Below, piece after piece: positions 8,752-16,354 of a DNA stretch of 64,000 nucleotides. The notes under the pieces are model-generated. The model worked only from the letters and a program-made list of their open reading frames with translations. It had not been told where the DNA came from and made no database searches. The position numbers and the translations under genes were made by a program. The stretch covers positions 76,669 to 140,668 of the forward strand of contig JAGQKV010000013.1 in assembly GCA_020429915.1 (NCBI GenBank). The letters are read 5' to 3'. Positions within the stretch are counted from its first letter, which is position 1. Every line of letters begins with the position of its first letter. Origin of the DNA: Candidatus Omnitrophota bacterium. GTDB taxonomy: Bacteria > Omnitrophota > Gorgyraeia > Zapsychrales > Zapsychraceae.

Positions 8752-9696
8752 TCACTCGGCATCGGTCTGGTAGTCCATGGTCACATCGGTGGCGTAGACA
8801 TCGTCGGCCAGCGGGGCCCAGATGGTGGGAAAGAGGATACCGGTGCGTCGGTAGCTGGCCGCGTAGATGCGGTGCAGCGGTCCGGTCATTTGGGGTTCGG
8901 CTGCAGGCGTGGCAAACCAGGCCTCGTCCAGGCGGCCTTCCCGGTTGGCGTCTTGAAAATGCCACGCGCCGTCTTCCCAGACTTCAAACCAGGTGTGGTT
9001 GCCGGAACGGTCCGACCATAACGGCGTGCCCACTACGCGCGCCGGAATGCCGACCGCCCGCAACGCGTCGGCGATCATGATCGACTGGCCCGTACAGGAG
9101 GCCACACCGGCGGCGATGGTCTCGCTCGGGCTCTGGTCCGGTTTGGGCCGGGTCTTAAGGTTGTAGGTGATGTGGTGATCGGTAAAGATCCGCAGGTTGA
9201 GGAAGAGCGCGGCGGCCCCGATTGTGCCTTGTTCCCGCGCCAGGCCGGCGTACTTCTCGAAGAAGTAACGGCGCCACGGCTCGCGCGTCTCGTTCACATT
9301 CACATAAGGCAGTACGTAATTGAGGAAGATGTCCGGCGGGACGTCCGCGCCCCACGGCAGTACGCGCCGGGCCTGGTAGGCCAGCGAAACGTTCTCGATG
9401 AGAAAATCCGCCTTCAGGCTGCGCAGGTCGCGCCGCGGCATGTGGGTGATCAAGAAGGCCATGCCTTCCTGTTCCTCGCCGGAGACCGACCGCAGGGCCC
9501 GCACCAGTGCGCCGCTGTTCCCGCCGGCGCGGTACAAGGCGAATTTGACCCCGAGTTGATATTCCTCGGGCAACGTGTCCACGACCGACTTGATCGCCTC
9601 GACCTGCGCGGACCGCTGGCCGAAGCCCCCCGGTGACGTCCAGGCGCAGCCGGAGAGGAGGCAGGCGATTATCAGCGTGAATGATATTTTCGACAT
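8752..9696 (-). CDS. Transglutaminase-like lipoprotein
   Basis: This 314-residue protein starts with a lipobox signal (LLSGC, lipidated Cys near 17). The C-terminal half carries a transglutaminase/cysteine-protease fold with a full triad: C201 in SCTGQS, H234 in NHTWFEVW and D249 in FQDAN. The N-terminal part is helical. Proteins of this layout occur in bacterial periplasms as putative peptidases; the substrate is unknown. It stands alone, with a TATAAT-type -10 near 9730 on the minus strand. Confidence 0.82.
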   Translation of the reverse strand: MSKISFTLIIACLLSGCAWTSPGGFGQRSAQVEAIKSVVDTLPEEYQLGVKFALYRAGGNSGALVRALRSVSGEEQEGMAFLITHMPRRDLRSLKADFLIENVSLAYQARRVLPWGADVPPDIFLNYVLPYVNVNETREPWRRYFFEKYAGLAREQGTIGAAALFLNLRIFTDHHITYNLKTRPKPDQSPSETIAAGVASCTGQSIMIADALRAVGIPARVVGTPLWSDRSGNHTWFEVWEDGAWHFQDANREGRLDEAWFATPAAEPQMTGPLHRIYAASYRRTGILFPTIWAPLADDVYATDVTMDYQTDAE

Positions 9697-9757
9697 GGTA
9701 TACGGTCACGGATTGAATGAACCGGCCTCATTATAGCAGAAAGGATTCGGGGAGGTG

Positions 9758-9792
9758 AAAAAGGGACAGCCTCGGGAGACTGCCCCTTTTTT
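9758..9792 (-). terminator. Rho-independent terminator after amtB
   Basis: AAAAAGGGACAG (9758-9769) pairs with CTGCCCCTTTTT (9780-9791) with one mismatch. The T-run on the minus strand follows the amtB stop. The element is nearly symmetric, but no plus-strand gene ends here. Confidence 0.8.
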
Positions 9793-9820
9793 CCTGATTA
9801 ATCCGGAATCTATTTTCCCG

Positions 9821-11221
9821 CTATTGTTCGGTAAGGAAGATTTGGAATCCGGAGTATGCCTCCATGCCGTGCTCGTCGATGTCCAGTCCGCGCAACTCTT
9901 CTTTTTCGGAAACCCGCAGGCCGATGGTGGCCTTGATGAGTCCGAAGAGGACAAAACCGGTTGCCAGGCACCAGACCAGGACTGATCCGACCCCGACCAG
10001 CTGGGCGAACAGCAGCTTCATGCCGCCGCCGAACAGCAAGCCGTCACCGGTCGTTCCGGGGGCAAAAACGTCTTGGGCGAACAATCCGAGCGAGATGGTG
10101 CCCCATGCGCCGCAGGTTCCGTGAACGGATACCGCACCGACCGGATCGTCGATGCGCAGGACCTTATCGAGAAAGACGACCGACAGGACCACGAGGATCC
10201 CGCCGACAAGACCGATGATCACGGAGCTGCCCGCTGAGACGAACGCGCATGGCGCGGTGATCGCCACCAGGCCGGCCAACGCCCCGTTGAGGGCCATGCT
10301 GACATCCGGTTTGCCGAACATAATCCAGGCGGTAATCATCGCCGCCACCGCGCCGGCCGCCGCCGCAAGGGTCGTGGTCGTGGCGATATGCGCGATATCC
10401 AGTACCGCGCCCATGGTACTGCCCGGATTGAATCCGTACCAGCCAAACCACAGGATAAAGACCCCCAATGAGGCCAGGGGCAGGCTATGCCCGGGGATGG
10501 CACGCGACGTACCGTCCTTACCGTACTTGCCGATCCGCGGTCCGAGCATAATCGCCCCGGTCAAAGCTACCCAGGCGCCGGTTGAGTGGACCACAGTCGA
10601 TCCCGCAAAGTCCCACATACCGAAGTTAGCCAGCCAGCCTCCGCCCCAGATCCAGTGTCCGACCACCGGATAGATGAGCGCGGAGATGACGATGCTGTAG
10701 AGGAAGTAGGCGATGAATTTGGTCCGTTCGGCCATAGCCCCGGAGACAATCGTCGCCGCTGTGGCCGCGAAGACCATTTGGAAGAAGTACTTACACTCAA
10801 GCGGGACCGTACTCCACGACAACGAATCGAAGGTTTGACCGGTGTCATGAAGGAAGAATCCGCTGGTGCCGAAGAACGCGTTGCCTGCGCCGAACATAAT
10901 GCCGAACCCGACGGCCCAGTATATGATCGCACCGGCGGAGAAGTCCATCAGATTCTTCATCATAATGTTGCAGGCATTTTTGGCCCGGGTGAAGCCCGTC
11001 TCAACCATGGCAAATCCGGCCTGCATGAACATGACGAGTATCCCGGCCAGTAACGTCCACACCGTGTCCATGATGACTTTGTTATCCGACGTTGTCGCTG
11101 CCAGCGATTCCAGGGTCACCGGATCGTCGGCGCCGGCCGGTTGCACCAGGGCGCCTGTCGTCAAGAGCAGGGCGCAGACGAGGCATGCCAGCCATATTTT
11201 GTTCCAATTGATATTTTTCAT
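9821..11221 (-). CDS. amtB: Ammonium transporter
   Basis: From the ATG at 11221 this is a 466-residue Amt/MEP/Rh protein. It has a cleavable signal peptide (ending near QPAGA), then about eleven membrane helices. It has the family blocks AGFAMVETGFTRAKN, GHWIWGGGWLA, FAGSTVVHSTGA (first pore His region), ILWFGWYGFNPGS and SVHGTCGAWGTI (second pore His region). It moves ammonium or ammonia across the inner membrane. The start is set by AGGAG six bases before the ATG; the upstream reading frame of 68 extra residues is leader, not protein. No glnK gene is next to it, which is unusual. A promoter and attenuator-like hairpin lie in the long leader. Confidence 0.95.
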   Translation of the reverse strand: MKNINWNKIWLACLVCALLLTTGALVQPAGADDPVTLESLAATTSDNKVIMDTVWTLLAGILVMFMQAGFAMVETGFTRAKNACNIMMKNLMDFSAGAIIYWAVGFGIMFGAGNAFFGTSGFFLHDTGQTFDSLSWSTVPLECKYFFQMVFAATAATIVSGAMAERTKFIAYFLYSIVISALIYPVVGHWIWGGGWLANFGMWDFAGSTVVHSTGAWVALTGAIMLGPRIGKYGKDGTSRAIPGHSLPLASLGVFILWFGWYGFNPGSTMGAVLDIAHIATTTTLAAAAGAVAAMITAWIMFGKPDVSMALNGALAGLVAITAPCAFVSAGSSVIIGLVGGILVVLSVVFLDKVLRIDDPVGAVSVHGTCGAWGTISLGLFAQDVFAPGTTGDGLLFGGGMKLLFAQLVGVGSVLVWCLATGFVLFGLIKATIGLRVSEKEELRGLDIDEHGMEAYSGFQIFLTEQ

Positions 11222-11454
11222 GATGTGCTCCTTTGGGCAGAGCTGATTGGTAAGCGATTGATGATCGTCGGGGGTGCTCGGCGACTGGTCCTGAGATACC
11301 GAAATCGGGTTTGACGATGTCATCACTCCCGCCTTGGCCGGTGGTGGACCGGTGGGCGTAAGGTTTGATTGGTTCACCTCCTTGTTGATGTGTTGGAATG
11401 AGCTGGCTTCCTCACCCGAAGCCATTCGGGATTTTGTATGGATCCCCTATAATA

Positions 11455-11538
11455 AAAAAGCCCGGCGGCTCAAATAAAGCCGTCGGGCATCCATGCCTCT
11501 TTTCCATTTTCGAAAACCGTCACTGGTTTTCGCTGTTA
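11455..11538 (-). promoter_or_regulatory. amtB leader: two hexaloop hairpins followed by an intrinsic terminator (attenuator, ANTAR-type candidate)
   Basis: Read on the minus strand just after the promoter, the leader has three elements. Hairpin 1 is CGAAAACC with loop AGTGAC and GGTTTTCG. Hairpin 2 is weaker: GGC with loop ATGGAT and GCC. A strong terminator then follows, with an 11-bp stem from GCCCGACGGCT and AGCCGCCGGGC (one mismatch) and six T. Both loops are six bases long with A at position 1 and G at position 4, the loop rule for RNAs bound by ANTAR antiterminators. The 3' arm of hairpin 2 overlaps the 5' arm of the terminator, so the two exclude each other. The terminator sits about 235 bases before the amtB start. 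The terminator is directly visible; ANTAR control is an inference. Confidence 0.65.
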
Positions 11539-11544
11539 ATCTGG

Positions 11545-11572
11545 AGTATAGCACTGACGCGAAGGATGTCAA
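11545..11572 (-). promoter_or_regulatory. Promoter of the amtB leader
   Basis: On the minus strand TTGACA (11572-11567) is followed after 16 bases by TATACT (11550-11545). Its position between the acetyltransferase stop and the leader terminator means its transcript must cross that terminator to reach amtB. Confidence 0.7.
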
Positions 11573-11614
11573 TAGGCGGATTTACGCAGGCGCAAGGGGG
11601 GGATCCGACCGGCA

Positions 11615-12115
11615 TCACCCTGTGGTGGCAAACGCGGGGTGATGCGTGACGATTCCTTTGGCCGGTGTTCTGCTGAATGTCAGGTTGAGGATGTATTCCT
11701 GGGGAATACCCGGTACGGTAAGCTCCGGTTCGCCGGCGAAGCCGAAGCGCTGATAGAAATCCGGTTCGCCGACCAGCACGCAGCCCTGCGCGCCCAGGGA
11801 TTTCAAGCGCGCGAGCCCTTCCTCGATCAGCGCCCGGCCGATGCCCTGCCGTTGAAACGCGGGCAGGACGGACACGGGGCCGAGGGCATACCAATCCGGA
11901 CTGCCGTCGGAGATGCTGACCGGCGAAAACGCGATATGCCCGACCACAGCGTTGTCGATCTCGGCGACCAGCGAAACCGTCAGGGCCCCGGCAGCCCGCA
12001 GGGCGTTGACGATAAAGTGCTCCGTATGCGGCTCGATCGGGTGATCGGCAAAGGCGGTCTTTGTGAGTTGGTAAATAGTGTCGATGTCGGTTGGTTGTTC
12101 AGAGCGGATAAACAT
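11615..12115 (-). CDS. GNAT family N-acetyltransferase
   Basis: From the ATG at 12115 this gives 166 residues starting MFIRSEQPTDI. It has the GNAT acetyl-CoA loop QRQGIGRALIEEGLA, preceded by YALGPVSVLP, and a C-terminal block PDFYQRFGF like that of YhbS-type proteins. The substrate is unknown. A longer frame back to 12190 would overlap the upstream gene, so the internal Met is the better start; it lies 28 bases after the stop of the membrane protein gene, and the two probably share a transcript. Confidence 0.85.
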   Translation of the reverse strand: MFIRSEQPTDIDTIYQLTKTAFADHPIEPHTEHFIVNALRAAGALTVSLVAEIDNAVVGHIAFSPVSISDGSPDWYALGPVSVLPAFQRQGIGRALIEEGLARLKSLGAQGCVLVGEPDFYQRFGFAGEPELTVPGIPQEYILNLTFSRTPAKGIVTHHPAFATTG

Positions 12116-12143
12116 GGGCTTGAGGAAGAGGTGTCGCGTCTCC

Positions 12144-12557
12144 TTAAATGTCGTTTGGTTCTGCGGACAGCCGCGCCTGTTCCGTGGCACTGGCCTGTGG
12201 TGAATTGATGAATAACTTTACGTGTAATGACGGCTCTGTCCGCACGATAATCCATGAATTGATGACGGGATATTCGTAGTGCAGGATGGATGTCTGCGAA
12301 TAAGCGGTGCAGGTGTCGGACGACCGGGAACAGGTCACTCCGCTGACAAAGAAGTCGCCTTCCTTGTCGTCAAATTCCGCCGGGATACCTTTGATGATGT
12401 AGTCGGGTTCGTAGAGGATGACATGCTCGTTATAAACAATAGTCAATGGGAGGTAGATATACGTAAGTATCGACGTAAGAAGAAAAAGGAGAAGCGAAGC
12501 AATTCCAAGAACTTCAAAGAATCTAGAGCGTTGGGAAGACGTTGCGCTTTTTTTCAC
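12144..12557 (-). CDS. Small membrane protein of unknown function
   Basis: This 137-residue protein has a short basic N-terminus and one long hydrophobic segment (about 17-42). A hydrophilic, strand-rich domain of about 95 residues with two cysteines (CSRSSDTC) follows. The topology suggests a periplasmic domain on an uncleaved anchor. I do not recognise a family. A TATAAT-type -10 lies just upstream near 12565. Confidence 0.65.
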   Translation of the reverse strand: MKKSATSSQRSRFFEVLGIASLLLFLLTSILTYIYLPLTIVYNEHVILYEPDYIIKGIPAEFDDKEGDFFVSGVTCSRSSDTCTAYSQTSILHYEYPVINSWIIVRTEPSLHVKLFINSPQASATEQARLSAEPNDI

Positions 12558-12588
12558 GCGTTATTATAGCAAAGCCGGTCCGTTAACA

Positions 12589-12617
12589 GCAACAAAGCGG
12601 GCCCTTATATTTGTTGC
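12589..12617. repeat. Hairpin with 8-bp stem
   Basis: GCAACAAA (12589-12596) pairs perfectly with TTTGTTGC (12610-12617) downstream of the lipoprotein gene at 12642. There is no T-run, so a role in termination is uncertain. Confidence 0.35.
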
Positions 12618-12641
12618 CGGGAGGATATCCGTTGCTGGACT

Positions 12642-13790
12642 TCAGCAGCCGAAACGCGAGGCGTCGCTGGAATTGCATTCGCCGTTTTTAATCCGGTCGT
12701 AGGCGCCGGAGTCGCCGCTCCAATACGCATTCTCCTCCGCGACTTTTTGATTGTAGGCGTTATAGTCGAATCCGCCGGAGGAATCGCCGGATCCGGAACT
12801 GGAAGAAGACGACCAGCCGGAGGAGGAGCTGCCGCCGGAGGATCGTGGGCGCGAGCTGCGCAACAAGGCCCGCAGGCCCTGGGACGCACGCGCCCACTGG
12901 GCATTATAAGCCTCGACGTATCCGGTCACATCAAAATCGATCAGCTCGCCGGTGGCCGCGTTAATCGTCCGTCCGCCGCCGTGCGTCCCGGTACTCAGCA
13001 TCCAGGCCAGGATGGGGTCCGCGCCGCCCGGGCGCCAGATGCGTAAACCGGCCTTTTCCAGCGGCCCATTAAGTCCGTTCTCGCGCGCGATGCGCAGTGC
13101 CGCGGGCAGGTCGACGAAGACCGGAGGCAACGCGTCCTCGCCCCAATTAACGGCCTGGTCGAAGACATACGGCTCGACCGTCTGAGTGGTGGCGGTGTAC
13201 AGGACGCCGGTGCCTTCGGAGGGCGAATAATAGGATATCTTTACCTCGGGCTCGGTATAAGACCAGGTTTTTCCGTATTTGTATTCGATGCTGACCGGAA
13301 TGGCATCGTGTTTCAGCGTGCGAGCCTGCTGTGTCACCGCGTGCATGAATTCCGGCAGGTCTTTGGCCAGCTCGCGGGGGCCGTCCTGTTCCGTCGACAG
13401 CCGCGGTCCTTTTTTGGCCGGCGAGGCAGCTGTCCGGTCCGACACGCGGGTCCACGTGCCCGGGCCAAGTTTTCCGACACAAAGCATGGTGTCCGTATTG
13501 GGGAACGTGTAGGTCCCGCCGTCTTCGCCCCAGGTCTTGGACTTAAGCGACCACTTGCCCTTACGGGAGCGAAGTGTCCCGTCATGTTTTACTGCCGCGC
13601 CTGGACCGGAAATTTCATAGGTGCCGTTTTTGCGGATCGTCCAGTACACCGGCCGGCCCGGCCAATGCAATGACCAAGTGCCGGCCATCTCTTTGTCCAC
13701 CCGCCGACCTCCGCACCCTTGGAGGGGGAGGGCTGCGATGGCCGCAAGCAGAATCAGGGCAGTTCTTGTTTTGTATAATTTTCTGGGCAC
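12642..13790 (-). CDS. Lipoprotein, paralogue of the exported protein at 6606-7613
   Basis: This 382-residue protein has a lipobox (LQGC, Cys near 26). The N-terminal part is lipocalin-like (AGTWSLHWPG, several strands, LGPGTWTRV). The second domain has YYSPSEGTG, WGEDALPPVFVDLP, AWMLSTG and TGELIDFDVTGYVEAYN. These blocks match the paralogue in order. The C-terminal tail is unusual: a run of Ser and Gly (about 312-345) and then a short Asn/Tyr-rich end with two cysteines. The promoter also matches that of the paralogue, which suggests duplication together with control sequence. Function unknown. Confidence 0.8.
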   Translation of the reverse strand: MPRKLYKTRTALILLAAIAALPLQGCGGRRVDKEMAGTWSLHWPGRPVYWTIRKNGTYEISGPGAAVKHDGTLRSRKGKWSLKSKTWGEDGGTYTFPNTDTMLCVGKLGPGTWTRVSDRTAASPAKKGPRLSTEQDGPRELAKDLPEFMHAVTQQARTLKHDAIPVSIEYKYGKTWSYTEPEVKISYYSPSEGTGVLYTATTQTVEPYVFDQAVNWGEDALPPVFVDLPAALRIARENGLNGPLEKAGLRIWRPGGADPILAWMLSTGTHGGGRTINAATGELIDFDVTGYVEAYNAQWARASQGLRALLRSSRPRSSGGSSSSGWSSSSSSGSGDSSGGFDYNAYNQKVAEENAYWSGDSGAYDRIKNGECNSSDASRFGC

Positions 13791-13837
13791 GTTAAATTCT
13801 CCGGGAGTCGAGAAAATGGTGTCGTTTTTCAGTAAGT

Positions 13838-13865
13838 ATTATAGCAGAGATGAATGGGGGATAAA
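13838..13865 (-). promoter_or_regulatory. Promoter for the lipoprotein gene starting at 13790
   Basis: On the minus strand TTTATC (13865-13860), a 16-base spacer ending CATCTCTGC, and TATAAT (13843-13838). It lies about 48 bases before the start codon. Confidence 0.6.
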
Positions 13866-13914
13866 TGGAGAAGGTGGGGGCCGCTCGGCTTCCTCCTGCG
13901 CTCCTGCCTTGTTT

Positions 13915-14000
13915 GTTGGGAGCTTCGGAGGACTGCGTTCTGCTTCGCTCCAGTTTTGCCGGTTGGGAGCTTCGCAGAACTTGCGAGCCTGTCCTGACGT
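13915..14000. repeat. Short direct repeats flanking the GIY-YIG gene
   Basis: GTTGGGAGCTTCG occurs at 13915-13927 and 13962-13974, each followed by a related G/C-rich stretch. With the inverted elements at 14278-14392 they bracket the GIY-YIG gene. Confidence 0.45.
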
Positions 14001-14008
14001 GCAAGAGT

Positions 14009-14269
14009 TTACAGCTTTTTTAGAAGCTCAAAGTCGCCGTTGATTAGGGCAATCTTCTTTCGGCGTGTCCAACCCTTGATTTGCTTCTCTCGCTTTGCAG
14101 CTTGTGATTTATTGGCAAATTTCTCCGTATAGAGCAACGATTTGGCGGGATTGTAGGAGGTGAAGTGTGAGCCGCTATTCTGATGTTCACAGAAACGGCG
14201 TTGAGGGTCTTCGCTCAAACCTGTGTACAATTTGCCATCTTGGCATTCTAAAATATACACATACCACAT
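14009..14269 (-). CDS. GIY-YIG nuclease domain protein (UPF0213-like)
   Basis: This 86-residue protein is a single GIY-YIG domain. It opens MWYVYILECQDGKLYTGLS, with Tyr residues in the YVY and YTG positions of the family core. A conserved Arg follows in DPQRR, then AAKREKQIKGWTRRKK. Such single-domain proteins are common in bacterial genomes, and their cellular role is mostly unknown. The flanking repeats on both sides suggest movement as a unit. The gene lies directly downstream of tRNA-Asn on the same strand. Confidence 0.85.
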   Translation of the reverse strand: MWYVYILECQDGKLYTGLSEDPQRRFCEHQNSGSHFTSYNPAKSLLYTEKFANKSQAAKREKQIKGWTRRKKIALINGDFELLKKL

Positions 14270-14277
14270 ACTTAGTG

Positions 14278-14392
14278 TCCTTCGACTCGCTGCGCTCGCT
14301 CAGGATACTTCGCCTCGACTCCAAAATGAAACGGCCCTGCAAGTCTCGCGTAGCTTGTACTGAGCGAGGCCCGCAGGGCCGAGTCGAAGTAC
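14278..14392. repeat. Pair of inverted palindrome-like repeat elements
   Basis: The first element (14278-14305) contains CTTCGACTC and CTCGCTCAG around a short GC centre. The second (14357-14392) carries CTGAGCGAG and GAGTCGAAG, the exact complements, around a different centre. The two are in opposite orientation between the GIY-YIG gene and the tRNA. They resemble the REP-like elements scattered in many bacterial genomes. Confidence 0.6.
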
Positions 14393-14464
14393 TCCCCCGC
14401 GAGGACTCGAACCTCGGACCCAGTGGTTAACAGCCACTTGCTCTACCAACTGAGCTACAGGGGA
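14392..14464 (-). tRNA. tRNA-Asn (anticodon GTT)
   Basis: The minus strand folds as a 73-nt cloverleaf. The acceptor stem pairs TCCCCTG with CGGGGGA. The D arm is GTAGCTCAGTTGGTAGAGC, the anticodon loop CTGTTAA, and the T loop GTTCGAGTC. The CCA end is not encoded. Confidence 0.95.
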
Positions 14465-14502
14465 ATGAAATCTTTGGCTTGTGCCGGGTTGATTGAGATT
14501 GA

Positions 14503-14530
14503 ATTATAGCTAATTCCCCGGAAATGTCAA
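14503..14530 (-). promoter_or_regulatory. Promoter of tRNA-Asn
   Basis: TTGACA (14530-14525), a 16-base spacer and TATAAT (14508-14503) on the minus strand match both consensus hexamers, about 38 bases before the tRNA. Confidence 0.85.
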
Positions 14531-14615
14531 TGGTGTCGTTGGACTAAAAACAGGGGTGCCTACGAGTGGGGCTGGATGCCGTAAATATAAAGCCGCCCGG
14601 AAGTTTTCAGCAATC

Positions 14616-15143
14616 TTACCGGTCATTTCGGAAATCCAGGCCGCGCTTTTGAGGCGGTTTGGAGGGAGGCTCCGGCGGGGAGGTGGAATAGAGGTATTTG
14701 CCGCGCTTCCTGGGTTCCTGATAATCGGCGGCCACGATCTCAAACTCCGCGGTGTCCCCGGCCGGCAGATCGCCGCCGGTGGTGATCACCATCCGCCAGC
14801 GCGCCACCGCGTGCGGGCCGTCGAAGACATCCTTGGCGAAGGTATCCAGTCCCAATTCATTGCTCCCGGAAAAGACCGGCGTGTTGACGATAGAGCGGCG
14901 GTAGAATTCGCCGTTGCGGTAGAGTTCCACGGTAAAATTGATGGGGAAGGTGGCCGGACGGGAATTGAAGATGATCACCTCACCGGTGACCGGCTCGAAC
15001 TGGCGGTACAATTCTTTCTCCAGCCTGATCGTGACCTCCACGGGCGAACGCAATCGCCGCGTCTCGGCCGCGGCCGGGGCGATGACCAACCCCAATTGGC
15101 ACAGAATTACGGCCGGGAAAATGAGAGTCCGGCGGGCAAGCAT
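14616..15143 (-). CDS. Exported beta-sandwich protein of unknown function
   Basis: This 175-residue protein has a signal peptide (MLARRTLIFPAVILCQLG, cleavage near PAAA). The mature part (about 28-150) reads as an immunoglobulin-like beta sandwich, with strands such as VTIRLEKELYRQF, GEVIIFNSRP, INFTVELYRNG and RWRMVITTGGDLPAGD. Its charged tail is rich in Pro and Lys. The layout resembles small proteinase-inhibitor-like domains of the BsuPI type, but that is a weak guess. GGAG precedes the start. It is followed by, and may be co-transcribed with, no clear partner. Confidence 0.65.
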   Translation of the reverse strand: MLARRTLIFPAVILCQLGLVIAPAAAETRRLRSPVEVTIRLEKELYRQFEPVTGEVIIFNSRPATFPINFTVELYRNGEFYRRSIVNTPVFSGSNELGLDTFAKDVFDGPHAVARWRMVITTGGDLPAGDTAEFEIVAADYQEPRKRGKYLYSTSPPEPPSKPPQKRGLDFRNDR

Positions 15144-15212
15144 GACATTATCTCCATGTTCGGGGGCATAAAGTGCCGGGACGGCGTGATGTGCGGCAAG
15201 CGAAGGATGCGC

Positions 15213-15467
15213 CTACTGGCCGCTGCCGATGGATTGGCGGTAGGCTTCCGCGCGGGCTTCCACCGCTCTTTTTTCCCGATCCCTATTGGCCTGGATTTGC
15301 GCGGACTGTTCCGCGTGCAGTGCCTTCTCTTCCTCGGACTGCCCGAACAAACCTGATATGGCCGAACCGACTCCGCCGGACTGCCCGCCCGCCGAACCGT
15401 CGGGTTGACCGCAAGAGGTGAGCAGCAACGGGAAGGAGAGGATGATGACGAAGTGTTTGATAGACAT
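15213..15467 (-). CDS. Small lipoprotein
   Basis: This 84-residue protein has a lipobox (LLTSC, Cys at 19). The mature part is short: a Gly/Ser-rich linker, then a charged helix (about 44-78) rich in Glu, Ala and Arg. It has no recognised domain. Such short helical lipoproteins can tether envelope layers, but nothing here shows that directly. Confidence 0.6.
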   Translation of the reverse strand: MSIKHFVIILSFPLLLTSCGQPDGSAGGQSGGVGSAISGLFGQSEEEKALHAEQSAQIQANRDREKRAVEARAEAYRQSIGSGQ

Positions 15468-15622
15468 TGTGCCTCTATTATGAGGGCCGGCCGGATATAT
15501 CGCAAGGACAAATCCTGCTCTATCCGGGGCTTGCCTGGTTCCATATTTCTAAAATCCCTTAGGGAATCCCCCGATGTTCTGCTAAGATACTGGCGGTTTA
15601 ATGGTTTAACGATCCTCTCGTC

Positions 15623-16354
15623 ATGACAGAGTCCCCGTCTGTATCAACCCCGACCGCTTCGCACGCGGCATATGCCGGCGGCGTCACCGCCCTGTTCGCG
15701 GTGACCGGCTGGGTCCTGTGCCTGATCGGCGGTTATTCTTTTCCCGAGGCCCTGGACCTCGTCGCCCGCCGTTCCTACCAGCCCCACCATAACTTTATGA
15801 CGTACATCTTCATCAGCGGTTTGTCGCTGACCTGCTATCTGTTTTTAATGATAGCGGTCACTGTAATGACCATGCGTTTCGCGGCGCGGACATTCGAAGG
15901 GATTCTCAAGCCGTTCGCGGACTGGTCCTGGGCGGCGCACGCGCGGCGGGTCACGGTCATTGCGGTGATCGGCATGTTCGCCATGCAGCTGATCAGCCTG
16001 CACGGCTACTGGGGCAACGCGCGGCAAATCTTCGGCGGGAAGGCCGGCTACGCCAAGACTAATATCCAGCAGACCAAGATGATCGCTGAGGCCCTGGGCA
16101 AGGCCGCCGGTCACCGGCCGTACAAGGCCGCTCTGGTCACGGACCTCGATACCCGCGACGGCAAGGGGCTGCTGGAACGACACATCCTGGCCTACTTTCT
16201 GTGGCCGGTCGACATCAGCGGCATCTATCAAAAAGAGGACGACGCCTGGATCGCCTTCCATAAAAAGGACGCCGCGCGGCACGTGCCCGCCGGCTACACG
16301 GTGCTGTACCAAATCGATGACGAAAACCTGATCGCGGTGGTGGCGCAGAAATGA
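15623..16354 (+). CDS. Polytopic membrane protein of unknown function
   Basis: This 243-residue protein has three hydrophobic segments (about 18-38, 55-82 and 110-128). A soluble C-terminal domain of about 110 residues contains KAALVTDLDTRDGKGLLERHIL and a VLYQIDDENLIAVV end. Its stop overlaps the start of the next gene (ATGA), so the two are translated together and probably act together. The layout fits an accessory protein for the GT-C-like enzyme that follows. A TCTGC-TAAGAT element about 30-40 bases upstream may be the -10. Confidence 0.7.
   Translation: MTESPSVSTPTASHAAYAGGVTALFAVTGWVLCLIGGYSFPEALDLVARRSYQPHHNFMTYIFISGLSLTCYLFLMIAVTVMTMRFAARTFEGILKPFADWSWAAHARRVTVIAVIGMFAMQLISLHGYWGNARQIFGGKAGYAKTNIQQTKMIAEALGKAAGHRPYKAALVTDLDTRDGKGLLERHILAYFLWPVDISGIYQKEDDAWIAFHKKDAARHVPAGYTVLYQIDDENLIAVVAQK

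Noticed and set aside
11222..11425. N-terminal extension of AmtB by 68 residues
   Set aside because: It has no hydrophobic or family features, and the ATG at 11221 has a proper ribosome-binding site and signal peptide.
11222..11450. Glutamine riboswitch in the amtB leader
   Set aside because: The known conserved bases of that RNA were not found; the hexaloop pair and terminator explain the leader better.
13866..14400. CRISPR array
   Set aside because: The repeats are few, unevenly spaced and of different types; no array is present anywhere in the window.
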